Shown: positions 16,349 through 25,528 of the stretch, piece by piece
Layout of the letters: each line of letters begins with the position of its first letter
Numbering within the stretch: position 1 is the stretch's first letter
Source: an uncultured Oligoflexales bacterium
GTDB lineage: Bacteria; Bdellovibrionota_B; Oligoflexia; Oligoflexales; JAPPIL01
DNA: 64,000 nt
Reading direction: 5' to 3'
Assembly (NCBI GenBank): GCA_958296095.1
Contig: OY282434.1
Span: forward strand, 2,634,001 to 2,698,000
Notes under the pieces: generated by a model
Seen by the model: only the letters and a program-made list of their open reading frames with translations
Told to the model about the DNA's origin: nothing
Database searches by the model: none
Translations under genes and position numbers: made by a program

Positions 16349-17536
16349 CTATTTTTTCTGACTATTAATGTTGACTAGATAGCCAACTATATCGCTGTAG
16401 TCGATTGCATTGTAGGAGTCGGTGCGAGAGGCGAGGGAGGGTATGCTGCTGTTGGTGCTGCCGTCTTTCCTTATTTGGGCGGCAATGATGCGCAGTCTGT
16501 TCCAGTGGTACTTTTCTTGTGAGTAGATGACGAGCGGTGTGCGGCGGGCGTTCTTAAGGATACGACGACAGGCATCGAGGGTTTTCAGGTCGTTGCTTTG
16601 CTCCATGCAGTTCCAAACGAGCAGCGGGCTGGCGGAGGAGGGATGGATGGTGCGGTGGCTGTCGCTGGTCGAGGCCAACGCCCGTGCCTGCCACATGATG
16701 CGTTCACGGATGACGGTCGCAAAAGAGTTGTCAGGTAAGGACAGGCCGACGAAGGCGTTGTAGGCCGACAGAAAGCAGCCATGCTCATAGCTGTTAGGGT
16801 AATGCCAGTTAGGGACTGTTCTCTCTCGCAACCACAGGGTATCCCACGATAGCAGGAGACTCCAGTGGGCACTGATGAGTTTCTGTTGGGTGAGCACCTC
16901 CTCCCAGCTGGACATACTGGCACGCCAAATCTTGCGCCAGCTAGCTCGACTGCAATTGGCAGGAGTCTTGACCGCAGACTGCTCCCTGATCGCTACCATC
17001 AAAGCTGGTTTGGGCTTGGTATCGTCCCAAAAAGCGAAGGTTCTCAACACTGGCAACCACTCCTTGGCGGAAGCGAGCGAAGCGCGCATCTTGTCTACCA
17101 ACGCCGCATCGGTGCGCATAATGTTCATCGCACGAGAGTAGTCCTGGGCGCGATGGTATCGCATCACACGGTTCAAGGCATCGCTTTGACGACGGTAGTA
17201 CGAGTAGTAGCCCGCGGCCGCCACCCCCAGTAGAACGACCGCGACCAGCGTTAAGGTCAGGAACGAAGAGCCCTTGCGTGGCTTGGGTTCGTACTTCTCG
17301 TAAGCACTGACGAGGTTTTCCTTTGGCACTGCACCGTGAAAGATGCCCACCATCTCTGGATAGTGTTTCTCAAGCTCGTCACGGTTGCGCAAATAAACCC
17401 AAGGCCCCGTACTGCCGCTGACTTCGTCGTTGGTGCTACAGCGTTTGCTCTTATACAGACTGACAAGCTCAGACAGGTTGTGCGGACCGACGAACGTCTC
17501 TTGGTTGCGGCGCAGGAGGTAGTACTTGTTGCTCAT
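16349..17536 (-). CDS. GYF_2/DUF4339-type membrane protein
   Basis: 395 aa. Residues 4-55 resemble the GYF_2 (DUF4339) domain: YYLLRRNQETFVGPHNLSEL, then PWVYLRNRDEL. A single transmembrane helix follows near 92-112 (FLTLTLVAVVLLGVAAAGYY), then a roughly 280-residue C-terminal part rich in Trp with no recognised motif. It overlaps the PP2C phosphatase gene by ATGA, so the two are co-translated. GYF_2 domains are thought to bind peptides. A receptor or scaffold working with the phosphatase is inference. Confidence 0.7.
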   Translation of the reverse strand: MSNKYYLLRRNQETFVGPHNLSELVSLYKSKRCSTNDEVSGSTGPWVYLRNRDELEKHYPEMVGIFHGAVPKENLVSAYEKYEPKPRKGSSFLTLTLVAVVLLGVAAAGYYSYYRRQSDALNRVMRYHRAQDYSRAMNIMRTDAALVDKMRASLASAKEWLPVLRTFAFWDDTKPKPALMVAIREQSAVKTPANCSRASWRKIWRASMSSWEEVLTQQKLISAHWSLLLSWDTLWLRERTVPNWHYPNSYEHGCFLSAYNAFVGLSLPDNSFATVIRERIMWQARALASTSDSHRTIHPSSASPLLVWNCMEQSNDLKTLDACRRILKNARRTPLVIYSQEKYHWNRLRIIAAQIRKDGSTNSSIPSLASRTDSYNAIDYSDIVGYLVNINSQKK

Positions 17537-18270
17537 AGCGAAGCTACCTCACAGGTTAGCACGGTGATATTGTCCCGCCCGCCGCGTGCACAAGCCTCTT
17601 CGATGAGGAGAGAGGGGAGGTGGTGTGTCGCATGCTTGTTCTTGTGCAGAATTTTCAGAATCCTGCGGTCGTCCACCATATCCGATAAACCATCGCTGCA
17701 GAGCAAGAAAATCTGCCCCGCGGCGATGGAGAGGTGATAGACATCGACCTCGACAGTTGGGGATAACCCGATCCCTCTGGTCAACACACTTCTCTTGGTG
17801 TTCTGCGGTACCGCAGAGCGGTCAATCCAACCGTGATGAATGGAGCTGGCGACGTTGTGATCGATGGTCAGCTGAAACAGGTGGTCACGAGTAAACAGAT
17901 AAGCCCTGCTGTCACCACAGTGGGGAATAAACGCCTGCTGCCCGATAAATTGAATCGCAGTCGCAGTCGTGCCCAAGCCACTCATCTCACGGTAGCGTTC
18001 GCCGAAAGAATAAATCTTGGCGTTGATGTCCTCCAACAGCGCGGCATACAGCTCAGGCGCCTGTTCTGCAGGCATGCGTGCCTTGCGCCCCTGAATGAAG
18101 CGCGCGAACTCCTGAATAACGATGCCAGAAGCAATATCACCGCCCTTACGTCCACCGATACCGTCAGCGACCACCCCCGCCTGCACCCGTTCGTCATAAA
18201 AAACACTATCCTGATTGCTATCTCGCACCACACCAACTGAGGTCTCCCCGAACATTCTGATGTTAGTCAT
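17533..18270 (-). CDS. PP2C-family serine/threonine protein phosphatase
   Basis: 245 aa from ATG 18270. All PP2C metal-binding motifs are present: RDSNQD (Asp21), VVADGIGGRKGGD (Asp36), FLLCSDGLSDMV and GGRDNITV. The length fits the Stp1/PrpC bacterial group, which removes phosphate from Ser/Thr residues put on by Hanks-type kinases. No Hanks kinase gene is in the window. Start of a two-gene operon with the GYF_2 protein, divergent from the TPR gene. Confidence 0.92.
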   Translation of the reverse strand: MTNIRMFGETSVGVVRDSNQDSVFYDERVQAGVVADGIGGRKGGDIASGIVIQEFARFIQGRKARMPAEQAPELYAALLEDINAKIYSFGERYREMSGLGTTATAIQFIGQQAFIPHCGDSRAYLFTRDHLFQLTIDHNVASSIHHGWIDRSAVPQNTKRSVLTRGIGLSPTVEVDVYHLSIAAGQIFLLCSDGLSDMVDDRRILKILHKNKHATHHLPSLLIEEACARGGRDNITVLTCEVASL

Positions 18271-18374
18271 GAGTGGAGGTCCTGAAAATTAGCTTTCGTA
18301 CAGAAATCGTTTCCAATTGGGGATATTTTTGCGTACACTTTAACTGTATCCTCAAGTTACGTAGGTCGCTCGGC

Positions 18375-20258
18375 ATGGCAGCAACACGGACGAAGGCAGC
18401 GCAGACGGCCACACCCGCTCCCTCTACCCCGTGGTTTACTCTCACCAGCCTGGCATACGCTACCGCCCATCGGAAGATTCTGATAACGATCGGCATCGTC
18501 TCGATAACACTCTCTTCTTTATATGGTAAGGCTCTTGCGCGGGAGAGTATACACAAAAAGGCACTAAAATACTCAAAAAGCCTCAAAGCTGGCAAGAAAG
18601 CCTTTCAGAACAGGGATTATGTGCGCGCCCAAAAACACTTTCGCCAGCACCTGCGCCGCTACAAGAAAGACTACGATTCGTGGAACTACTTGGCAGCATC
18701 CTACTACCATCTCGGTTTACCAAAAAAGGCATTGAGGTACTTAAAATATATTTACAAGAAAACAAAACTAAAATCTTTCAATCTTCTTTACCGCGGCCTG
18801 ACTTTGAAGCTCTTGAAAAAACACCCCCAAGCCATCAAGACGCTCAAGCGGGCCATTGATTTCCATGACAGCTACGGCGAGCTTGCTACTTTTGAGTTGG
18901 CCCTGTTGCACTATGATATGGGCAACATCAGTGAAGCCAGCAAGTGGGGCAAAATCTACCTCAAGCGTCATGACCAGGGCACGTATGCGGCCAAAGCCAA
19001 ACGCATGCTGGACAGCATTGATCTGGGTCAGCAGCTTCAGGATTTGGAGGGGGTTGAAGAGCCCAACCTGACAGAAGCAAAGTTCAAATACCACCATCTG
19101 TCGCTGTTTAATTTTCCACATTTTTGGATGCTACAGATTGGCAACGAGGCTTTTGATTTCACGGGCAAGCGTCCTGATTCGGGGCGTGCGCTGACTGACC
19201 ACCGCAATCAGGTGTTTGGCCTTTTGTCCAATTTCGGGTTGGGTCTAGGGCCGTTTCGTTCTGATTTGCTTTCCTTCTGGGGTGCTTACACTTACATGCA
19301 AAAGTGGCTAACCAATACTGGTAGGGTGCGACTCTTTCTTGAAGATCCTTCGGACATCAAGTATTTTCCTTTTCGTTTTGATTTGCTGGAACGCACCCAC
19401 AGAATATCAGGTGCGCTCACTCTTAAGCCACACGCACAGGCAAATGTCGGCCTTTATAGCGAGTTTGCTTACCGAGTCATGGGCAGCAATCAGTTCTCTG
19501 ATCCCGACGGCTTTTCCGCGTTGAAGGGCACAATTCCTCTCTCATACTCGATGCTGATGATCCCGTGGCTCGGCATTTCATACTATACCTACTTCAGAAG
19601 TTTCGTCTACGCCTACATAGAAAAGACTATCGACATGTCCGACTCCGATTTTAGCAACATAACTTTCGGGCGCTCTGGGTCAAGCGTGCTGGATTATTTT
19701 TACGTCAGCTGGGGGGGGCGACAGGTTTTCACCCTCAAACAATATGACGTGTCGCTGGAGTTGGATGTGTTCATGACCCAGTATCTATTTAACGACTACT
19801 GGCTTGACTTCACCCGCTTAGGGGGTGCCGCGAAAATAAAAATGGGCATCCTATCCAAGATCTATCTGGCCGGAAGATATGGCTACATGACTGATAGCTA
19901 TGCAACCGATGTTATTAAACTTGGCACATGTAGTCATGTAATCGGTGAAGATATCGGTGCAGATAGCGGCGCTAGCCCTGACCTAAAGAACCCCGTTGCT
20001 TGCGCTAGAGTTGACACCGCCATCATGTATGAATTCAGCGGTAGCTTTGATCTTTCTCCCACCAAAAGAATTGAACTGCAAGTTGTGCGGGTAGAAAACG
20101 TGAACTACATGCTACAAGAATATCAAAGACAGGAAACAAAACTAAAACTGCGCCTTACTTTCGCTTTTCCTTCGGCACGAAAGACGCTAAGTTACGTGGA
20201 TAAATTTTCTGATGCAGTTTATTTGATTGGAAAGGAAGACTATGGCTATATCAGATAA
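18375..20258 (+). CDS. TPR protein with C-terminal outer-membrane barrel-like region
   Basis: I choose ATG 18375 (627 aa). A more upstream start exists in frame but leaves no room for the divergent promoter. A signal peptide or anchor lies at about 36-54 (ILITIGIVSITLSSLYGKA). Residues 60-240 hold four or more TPR-like helix pairs (KAGKKAFQNRDYVRAQKHF, then DYDSWNYLAASYYHLGLPKK). The last ~350 residues alternate aromatic and small residues in beta-strand fashion (FGLLSNFGLGLGPF, LKLRLTFAF), like an outer-membrane barrel. It overlaps the PilZ gene by 17 bp. A surface or secretion-linked role is inference. Confidence 0.65.
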   Translation: MAATRTKAAQTATPAPSTPWFTLTSLAYATAHRKILITIGIVSITLSSLYGKALARESIHKKALKYSKSLKAGKKAFQNRDYVRAQKHFRQHLRRYKKDYDSWNYLAASYYHLGLPKKALRYLKYIYKKTKLKSFNLLYRGLTLKLLKKHPQAIKTLKRAIDFHDSYGELATFELALLHYDMGNISEASKWGKIYLKRHDQGTYAAKAKRMLDSIDLGQQLQDLEGVEEPNLTEAKFKYHHLSLFNFPHFWMLQIGNEAFDFTGKRPDSGRALTDHRNQVFGLLSNFGLGLGPFRSDLLSFWGAYTYMQKWLTNTGRVRLFLEDPSDIKYFPFRFDLLERTHRISGALTLKPHAQANVGLYSEFAYRVMGSNQFSDPDGFSALKGTIPLSYSMLMIPWLGISYYTYFRSFVYAYIEKTIDMSDSDFSNITFGRSGSSVLDYFYVSWGGRQVFTLKQYDVSLELDVFMTQYLFNDYWLDFTRLGGAAKIKMGILSKIYLAGRYGYMTDSYATDVIKLGTCSHVIGEDIGADSGASPDLKNPVACARVDTAIMYEFSGSFDLSPTKRIELQVVRVENVNYMLQEYQRQETKLKLRLTFAFPSARKTLSYVDKFSDAVYLIGKEDYGYIR

Positions 20259-20838
20259 ACATCGGCAAGTCATCCGCGATGCTTGGCAGGACGAGCGCTA
20301 TGTCTATCTCACGGGTGATGGCCTCGACATTCGCTTTCAAACTAGGATAGTCGATGTTCAAGACGACCATCTTGTGCTCAGCAACAGCGTCGCACCAGAG
20401 CATCTCAAGCGATTTCTCCAGTCACGTAACTTCTATGTGCAGATTTTTCTGGTGAACTTCAGAGCTGATTCCATCGATACGGATGGCAAAAACATTTTGA
20501 TTCCTCTTAAAGAATCTCTCGCCCTTAAGGAAACGAGGCAAGGGGTGCGTAATGAATTTTTCCCCCATCGCAAAGAATTCTGCCAGTTTATCAATCCCTA
20601 CGACAACGAGACCCTGCTGCGCAAGCGGCTGATGGATCTCTCCGAAGATGGCTTTTCGCTGGTAACCTTTGCGGAGACAAAGCTCTTCAGTCTCGGTCTG
20701 GTCATCAAGGACATTGGGTTTTTTGTTGACAAAAAAGACCAGCACATGACCCGCAGTGCTGAAGTCAAGTACATCAAGACACTGCTGGACATCAACGGTA
20801 AGCAACACACCCAAGTTGGTTTTATGTTTACGAGATAA
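20242..20838 (+). CDS. PilZ-domain protein
   Basis: 198 aa from ATG 20242 with AAAGGAAG upstream, overlapping the previous gene's end. RKRLMDLSEDGFSLV fits the PilZ signature (Arg/Lys-rich box plus D/NxSxxG), which binds cyclic-di-GMP in many proteins. The N-terminal ~110 residues resemble a YcgR-like flanking domain but are not clearly assignable. Translational coupling to the TPR/barrel gene suggests c-di-GMP control of a surface process. Divergence of the first PilZ box leaves nucleotide binding uncertain. Confidence 0.65.
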   Translation: MAISDKHRQVIRDAWQDERYVYLTGDGLDIRFQTRIVDVQDDHLVLSNSVAPEHLKRFLQSRNFYVQIFLVNFRADSIDTDGKNILIPLKESLALKETRQGVRNEFFPHRKEFCQFINPYDNETLLRKRLMDLSEDGFSLVTFAETKLFSLGLVIKDIGFFVDKKDQHMTRSAEVKYIKTLLDINGKQHTQVGFMFTR

Positions 20839-20843
20839 ACAAG

Positions 20844-20855
20844 TTTTTTAAATAA
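20844..20855 (+). repeat. Left 12-bp direct repeat flanking cluster 3
   Basis: TTTTTTAAATAA directly abuts the left inverted end of the repeat cluster. The identical 12 bp recurs at 21840-21851, one T beyond the right end, as expected of a target-site duplication. Confidence 0.7.
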
Positions 20856-21838
20856 CGCGAATATCGGGATTTTTTCAGGGCGCTGCGCTGCTCTTTGTAA
20901 CGCTCGCTGCGCTCGCTACGCTGCTTTTTGTATCGCTCGCTTCCTAGCTCATCGCTACGCGATGCTGTTTGTATCGCTCGCTTCCTAGCTCGCTGCATGT
21001 TCTCAGGCCACTCGTTATTGCGTTCATGCTTGTTATCAAGCCCCTCTCCCGCTTGCCCCCAAGTCTCCCGGCTGCTGCGTTCAAGCTTGCCGACCGAGAG
21101 CTTCATGAACGGCGAGGCGAGGCCGTACGAAAACGACCGCAGATATTGCCAATACTGCAACCAGATTATTTTTTGCACGAGGCATGTGCTTATACACATT
21201 CGTGGGGAGTTTCTCGGTAGGGCTGCGCCGTGCCAAGACAACGGAGACTTGTGCTAAGTGGTGTCCTTGCCCCCAAGTCTCTCGGCTGTTGCGTTCAAGC
21301 TTGCCCGCCGAGATCTCCATGAACGGCAGGGCGAGACCGTACGAAAACTCGACCATAGATACTGCCAACACTGCCGTTAGATTATGCTTTTAGATAAAAG
21401 TATGTGCCTGCACCCACTCAGGGCGAGTTTCTCGGTAGGGCTGCACCGTGCCAAGACAACGGAGATACGGGCTAAGGAAGGTCTTTGCCCCCAAGTCTCT
21501 CGGCTGTTGCGTTCAAGCTTGACCGCCGAGATCTCCATGAACGGCGAGGTGAGGCCGTTCGCTGCGCTACGGCTTTTTTGTATCGCTCGCTTCCTAGCTC
21601 GCTGCATGCCCTCAGACCTTTTGCTATTGCATTCAGATTATTTTTTGCACGAGGCATGTGCTTATACACATTCGTGGGGAGTTGCACGCAGCTTCCTTGC
21701 CGCTTGCTAGCTCCAGGTCTGCGCCTCGCCAAGACAACGGAGACCTGTGCCAAGACAACGGAGGCATGGGCTAAGTAGTGCCTGTGCCGTGCCAAGACAA
21801 CGGAGACCTGGGCTAAGTAGCGAAACATGATATTCGCG
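20856..21838 (-). mobile_element. Mosaic repeat cluster 3 with inverted ends (minus orientation)
   Basis: About 983 bp bounded by CGCGAATATC (20856-20865) and GATATTCGCG (21829-21838), a perfect 10-bp inverted repeat, and flanked by a 12-bp direct repeat. The interior is the same modular repeat as clusters 1 and 2 but reversed, with three module series and truncated tandem units of CCAAGACAACGGAGACCTG near the right end. No transposase is encoded inside, so it would be a non-autonomous element. Open frames inside are repeat translations. Confidence 0.7.
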
Positions 21839-21839
21839 T

Positions 21840-21851
21840 TTTTTTAAATAA
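21840..21851 (+). repeat. Right 12-bp direct repeat flanking cluster 3
   Basis: TTTTTTAAATAA, identical to 20844-20855, next to the right inverted end. Confidence 0.7.
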
Positions 21852-21865
21852 AATCAAGGCGATTT

Positions 21866-22747
21866 TCAAGGTGCTTTGGTGGCGATATAGAGCGCGCCGC
21901 GGTTGCCTTCACCTGCCGCAATGCCGAGCACGTATTCGGGTGGGGTAGCATCGCCCGCGGCCGAGACGGGAACAGTAAAGCCAATATCCTTGATCACCGC
22001 GGCGATACGAGGAAAGGCAATTATCGCCCGCGCTTCAAAGAGGTATTCTTTTTTGCCTGGCTTCTCCCGCAGTAACAACAAGCCTCCTGCTCTCGTCCAC
22101 AGCCAGAAATCCTGCCCTGTGAGTCCGCCCGCGATAAACTTTTCCGCCCCGACGAAGCTTGGCACGGCGGCTTTGATCAGTTCTTCGCTGATAGTGGTCG
22201 TCAGTACGACTCTGTCGCTAGGATCGAGGCTGTAAAGCTGCAAACCACTGCTGAGGCCGCCATCGCTGCGCCGCTGATATTCACCCCACAGCAAGATCTG
22301 CCGCGCACTGAACCACAGCACTCGCACCTGATCACCGACGACTGCAACACCATCCTGCCCGCGGCTATGCTTGAGCCGCGTCGCCGTCACTAGCCATACG
22401 GCATCGTCCGCAGCCGCCCAGACCAGGGTGTGCTCAGCGACGACGGTGTCGCTTTTGTCGAGCTGTGTCACTTGCCCCGCGCCATCGACCACATAACTCA
22501 AGCCCGTATCTGTGCTGACGAGGTAACCGCTATCTTGCACTGACACCAAGCGGTATTCAGGGGCGACATCCTGCAACGACTGCGCTGAGCCCAGCGGTTG
22601 CAGGTGATATGTGCCTAGTTCGATGTTCGCTTCAGCTATCTGGTAGGACTCTTTTTTTTGCTGCGGGCAACCTGCAAAGATGTTGCTCAGCAGGAGGAAA
22701 AAACATATCCTCGATAGAGTGGCTGGGTGGTGTAATGAGCCAGTCAT
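21866..22747 (-). CDS. Lipoprotein of unknown function, beta-propeller-like
   Basis: 293 aa. The signal peptide ends in the lipobox SNIFAGC (Cys27). The mature protein repeats short strands such as YRLVSVQDSGYLVSTDTGLSY and HTLVWAAADDAVWLVT, which resembles a small propeller. No family recognised. It diverges from the M48 peptidase gene with a 66-bp gap and ends 14 bp from the flank of repeat cluster 3. Confidence 0.6.
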   Translation of the reverse strand: MTGSLHHPATLSRICFFLLLSNIFAGCPQQKKESYQIAEANIELGTYHLQPLGSAQSLQDVAPEYRLVSVQDSGYLVSTDTGLSYVVDGAGQVTQLDKSDTVVAEHTLVWAAADDAVWLVTATRLKHSRGQDGVAVVGDQVRVLWFSARQILLWGEYQRRSDGGLSSGLQLYSLDPSDRVVLTTTISEELIKAAVPSFVGAEKFIAGGLTGQDFWLWTRAGGLLLLREKPGKKEYLFEARAIIAFPRIAAVIKDIGFTVPVSAAGDATPPEYVLGIAAGEGNRGALYIATKAP

Positions 22748-22813
22748 GCCGTTGCCTGTGGTCAGCGTTGCTGCGGGAGGCGTGTCGGCAATTTAGCATG
22801 AAGGCTTTAGTAT

Positions 22814-24061
22814 ATGCATATTCTGCTCGTCCTGTTCGTGCTGCTACGTCTCGTCAAGCACAGCATTGAACACACCCTCGCAACCTTGAACAAGCACTTC
22901 TACTCCGACCCGACGCGGCAGGCCGAGGCAGCACGCGTGCTAGCCATAGAGCAGGAGAACATACAGGCCTCGCTGCGCTATGCGCTCGACCGCCATCGTT
23001 TTAGCACGGTGCATGGTTGGCTACAGGAACTACTGCTCTTGCTGTTTCTCTGTGTCGGAGGTCTTGGTCTGGCTGAGCAGTTTGCAGCCTACTGTGTCGG
23101 CAATGACAATGAACTGCTGCGCGGCCTGGTGTTTTTTGCCACACTGGGCTCGTTATCAATGCTGCTCAGCATCCCTGGCAGTTATTACCACACGTTCTAC
23201 ATCGAGGCACGCCATGGCTTCAATCGCCAGACCCGCAAGGGCTTTATGCTCGACCTCCTCAAGGGCGCGTTGCTGGGTATCGTGTTGGGTGGCTTGCTGC
23301 TGACGGTCCTGCTGCTGATCATGATGTATGCCGGCAAGTGGTGGTGGCTTTACGGCTGGATGTTCGTCTTCGGCTTCAGTTTGCTGACGATGTGGATATA
23401 TCCCAGCCTGCTCGCACCACTGTTCAACAAATTCCGCCCCATCGCGGCAGGTGAGCTGCGTGACGGCATCTTCGCGATGGCGGCTAAGGTTGGTTTCAAG
23501 ACCGATTCGATTTACGTCATGGATGCCTCCAAACGCTCTTCGCACGGCAACGCTTATTTTACCGGGGTGTTTGGCAAAAAGCGCATTGTGCTCTTTGATA
23601 CATTAATAAGCGCACTTGAAAATAAAGAAATTATCGCCGTGTTAGCACATGAAATCGGACACTATAAATTGCATCACATTCGCTGGCAGCTGGTACGTTC
23701 TTTTGTCATGACAGGCGTAATTTTCTTTTTGCTGGACATTTTTATCGCACAAGCGAGCTTCTATGATGCCTTTGCGTTCAGCGGGGTTTCTAGTTACGCG
23801 GCATTGACGGTGTTTTTCATGTGGTTCGGTCTGATTGAATTCCTGTTACAACCCATCACGTCCTTGATTTCTCGTCGCAACGAGTTTGCTGCCGATGCCT
23901 TCGCATGCACGGCGATGGGAGACGGCGAACAACTTGCTGCAGGTCTACTCAAGCTGCGTGCCAACAGCAAGTCAATGCCGTTGTCGCATCCGCTATTTTC
24001 GGCGATGTATCACTCGCACCCTCCGATCATCGAGCGGGTGCAAGCGTTGCCAACCAAGTGA
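22814..24061 (+). CDS. M48 family (Ste24/CAAX endopeptidase-like) membrane metalloprotease
   Basis: 415 aa with about seven membrane helices. LAHEIGHYKLHH (His279, Glu280, His283) is the zinc motif and NEFAADAFA (Glu357) the third ligand. The upstream signature YYHTFYIEARHGFNRQT is characteristic of Ste24-type peptidases. Bacterial members act in membrane-protein quality control; CAAX processing is not expected without prenylation. Full length. Confidence 0.93.
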   Translation: MHILLVLFVLLRLVKHSIEHTLATLNKHFYSDPTRQAEAARVLAIEQENIQASLRYALDRHRFSTVHGWLQELLLLLFLCVGGLGLAEQFAAYCVGNDNELLRGLVFFATLGSLSMLLSIPGSYYHTFYIEARHGFNRQTRKGFMLDLLKGALLGIVLGGLLLTVLLLIMMYAGKWWWLYGWMFVFGFSLLTMWIYPSLLAPLFNKFRPIAAGELRDGIFAMAAKVGFKTDSIYVMDASKRSSHGNAYFTGVFGKKRIVLFDTLISALENKEIIAVLAHEIGHYKLHHIRWQLVRSFVMTGVIFFLLDIFIAQASFYDAFAFSGVSSYAALTVFFMWFGLIEFLLQPITSLISRRNEFAADAFACTAMGDGEQLAAGLLKLRANSKSMPLSHPLFSAMYHSHPPIIERVQALPTK

Positions 24062-24104
24062 AAATTTCATGGACAAGGCAAAGTGCCTATGCGACAATTA
24101 CAGA

Positions 24105-24300
24105 CAGGTTGCAGAACCTGTCCATACGTTGGAACCGATAAGCATTTATTGGGGGTCTAGTGTCTGCGTGGTGAGCAAGCCTCCGCCTGCGTTTGGTGCA
24201 GAGCCTCCTTTGTTCGCAGGACTGGGAGGAAGCCTAAAGCGTCAGCCGAGACACCCACCTAGTTGAAGGTGGGTTCCCGATACACAGGCTCTGCAACTCT
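24105..24300 (+). ncRNA. ssrS: 6S RNA
   Basis: Between two plus-strand genes lies a ~195-nt stretch with 6S architecture. A 14-bp closing stem (24108-24121 with 24284-24297, one A-C mismatch) encloses it. Paired internal arms CCTCC/GGAGG and CTGCG/CGCAG flank an open bubble. The sequence blocks GGTGAGCAAGC and AAGCCTAAAGC resemble the E. coli RNA. A perfect 8-bp hairpin ACCCACCT/AGGTGGGT at 24253-24274 occupies the position of the conserved 3'-side hairpin. A T-rich run (24301-24311) follows. 6S RNA binds the sigma-70 holoenzyme and damps transcription in stationary phase. Confidence 0.85.
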
Positions 24301-24334
24301 TCTTTTATTTGTCCTGTAGCAGCTAAGGTGTGCT

Positions 24335-25528
24335 ATGCGTCTTGCCCAACGCATGGGTGCTTTGCGCCCCTCCCTGACCATCGGTTTGAATGCGAAGGCA
24401 CGTGCCTTGCGTGCTCAGGGAATTCGTTTTTACAATCTCGCCGCGGGTGAGCCCGGGCCGCCGACTCCGCCTGCTATCGTGCAAGAGGCGATGGCAACGC
24501 TGGCTACTGGTCATGTCTACTACTCGGTTGCAGGTGGTACGGCCGAGTTACGGCAGGCGATCGCGGCCAAGTATAAGCGGGAGAACCAGCTCGACTACAG
24601 TCAGGACGAGGTTGTCTGTGGTTGTGGAGCAAAGGAACTGCTGCTACACAGTTTCATGGCAATGCTCAATCGCGGCGACGAGGTCATACTGCTCGCCCCC
24701 TACTGGGTCAGCTATCTTGAACAGAGCAAAATTTGTGAGGCGAAGGCCGTTATCGTGCCTTACGATGCCCAGCAGCCGTTGCCTAGCCCTGAACAGCTGG
24801 AGCGTTTTGCCACCCCCCGCACCAGAGCAATCGTGCTTAATTTTCCCAACAATCCGACAGGACATGTGCCAAGTCGGGCCGCCTACGAAGCACTCGGTGC
24901 TTATTTGCAACGCAAAGACTGGTGGATTATCAGCGATGAGATTTACGAGTATACGGTCTTTAATGCTGAACGGCGGCACTATTCCATCCTCAATCTCTGC
25001 CCGCAGCTGCGGGAGCAAACGCTCATCGTTAACGGTCTCTCGAAAAGCTTTGCGATGACTGGCTGGCGGGTCGGCTATGCGTTAGGGAACAAGGACATCG
25101 TTGCCAACATCAAAAAACTACAGAGCCACTCGACCACCTGTCTGCCTTCCTTCACCGAGAAAGCCGCCATCTTCGCCATCACCCAAGGGCGGCCGCTCGT
25201 GCAACCGATGATCGACGCAATCGAGACAAAATTACAGAAGACCCAGCAGTTGTTGCGCGACACGTTGCCAGAGTTGACCTTCACCCCGTCGCAGGGGGCG
25301 TTCTATATTTTTCCGCAGCTACCTACCTGGCTGGCACGCACATCCTATCCGACCGCACTGGCCTTCTCGGAGTGGCTGCTGGAAAAACACAAAGTAATCG
25401 TCGTCCCAGGCGAGTCTTTCGGGGTTGATGGACATCTCAGGCTCAGCTGCACGGCCTCGGAAGCACACGTGCAACAAGCACTTGCCTGGCTGGCAAAAGG
25501 CTTGCAGGAGTTGAAGGCAACCGCCTAG
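24335..25528 (+). CDS. Aspartate/aromatic aminotransferase (class I/II)
   Basis: 397 aa. PLP-dependent fold-type I signature: NFPNNPTGHVPS, ISDEIYEY, and the Schiff-base lysine Lys237 in SKSFAMTGWRVGYA. The substrate-carboxylate Arg lies in the C-terminal GHLRLSCTAS. The N-terminal AAGEPGPPTP and short length match the thermophile-type aspartate aminotransferase (AspC/AspB subgroup I-gamma). It transfers the amino group between aspartate and 2-oxoglutarate. It follows the 6S gene by 35 bp and may be read through from it. Confidence 0.9.
   Translation: MRLAQRMGALRPSLTIGLNAKARALRAQGIRFYNLAAGEPGPPTPPAIVQEAMATLATGHVYYSVAGGTAELRQAIAAKYKRENQLDYSQDEVVCGCGAKELLLHSFMAMLNRGDEVILLAPYWVSYLEQSKICEAKAVIVPYDAQQPLPSPEQLERFATPRTRAIVLNFPNNPTGHVPSRAAYEALGAYLQRKDWWIISDEIYEYTVFNAERRHYSILNLCPQLREQTLIVNGLSKSFAMTGWRVGYALGNKDIVANIKKLQSHSTTCLPSFTEKAAIFAITQGRPLVQPMIDAIETKLQKTQQLLRDTLPELTFTPSQGAFYIFPQLPTWLARTSYPTALAFSEWLLEKHKVIVVPGESFGVDGHLRLSCTASEAHVQQALAWLAKGLQELKATA

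Noticed and set aside
20860-21830. Numerous open frames of 60-184 codons inside the repeat clusters (also at 7609-8192, 9612-10553, 25525-26785, 29306-29803, 34830-35818, 47444-48103 and 49445-50276)
   Set aside because: They are translations of the same repeat modules in several frames on both strands, lack ribosome-binding sites, and show no family motifs.
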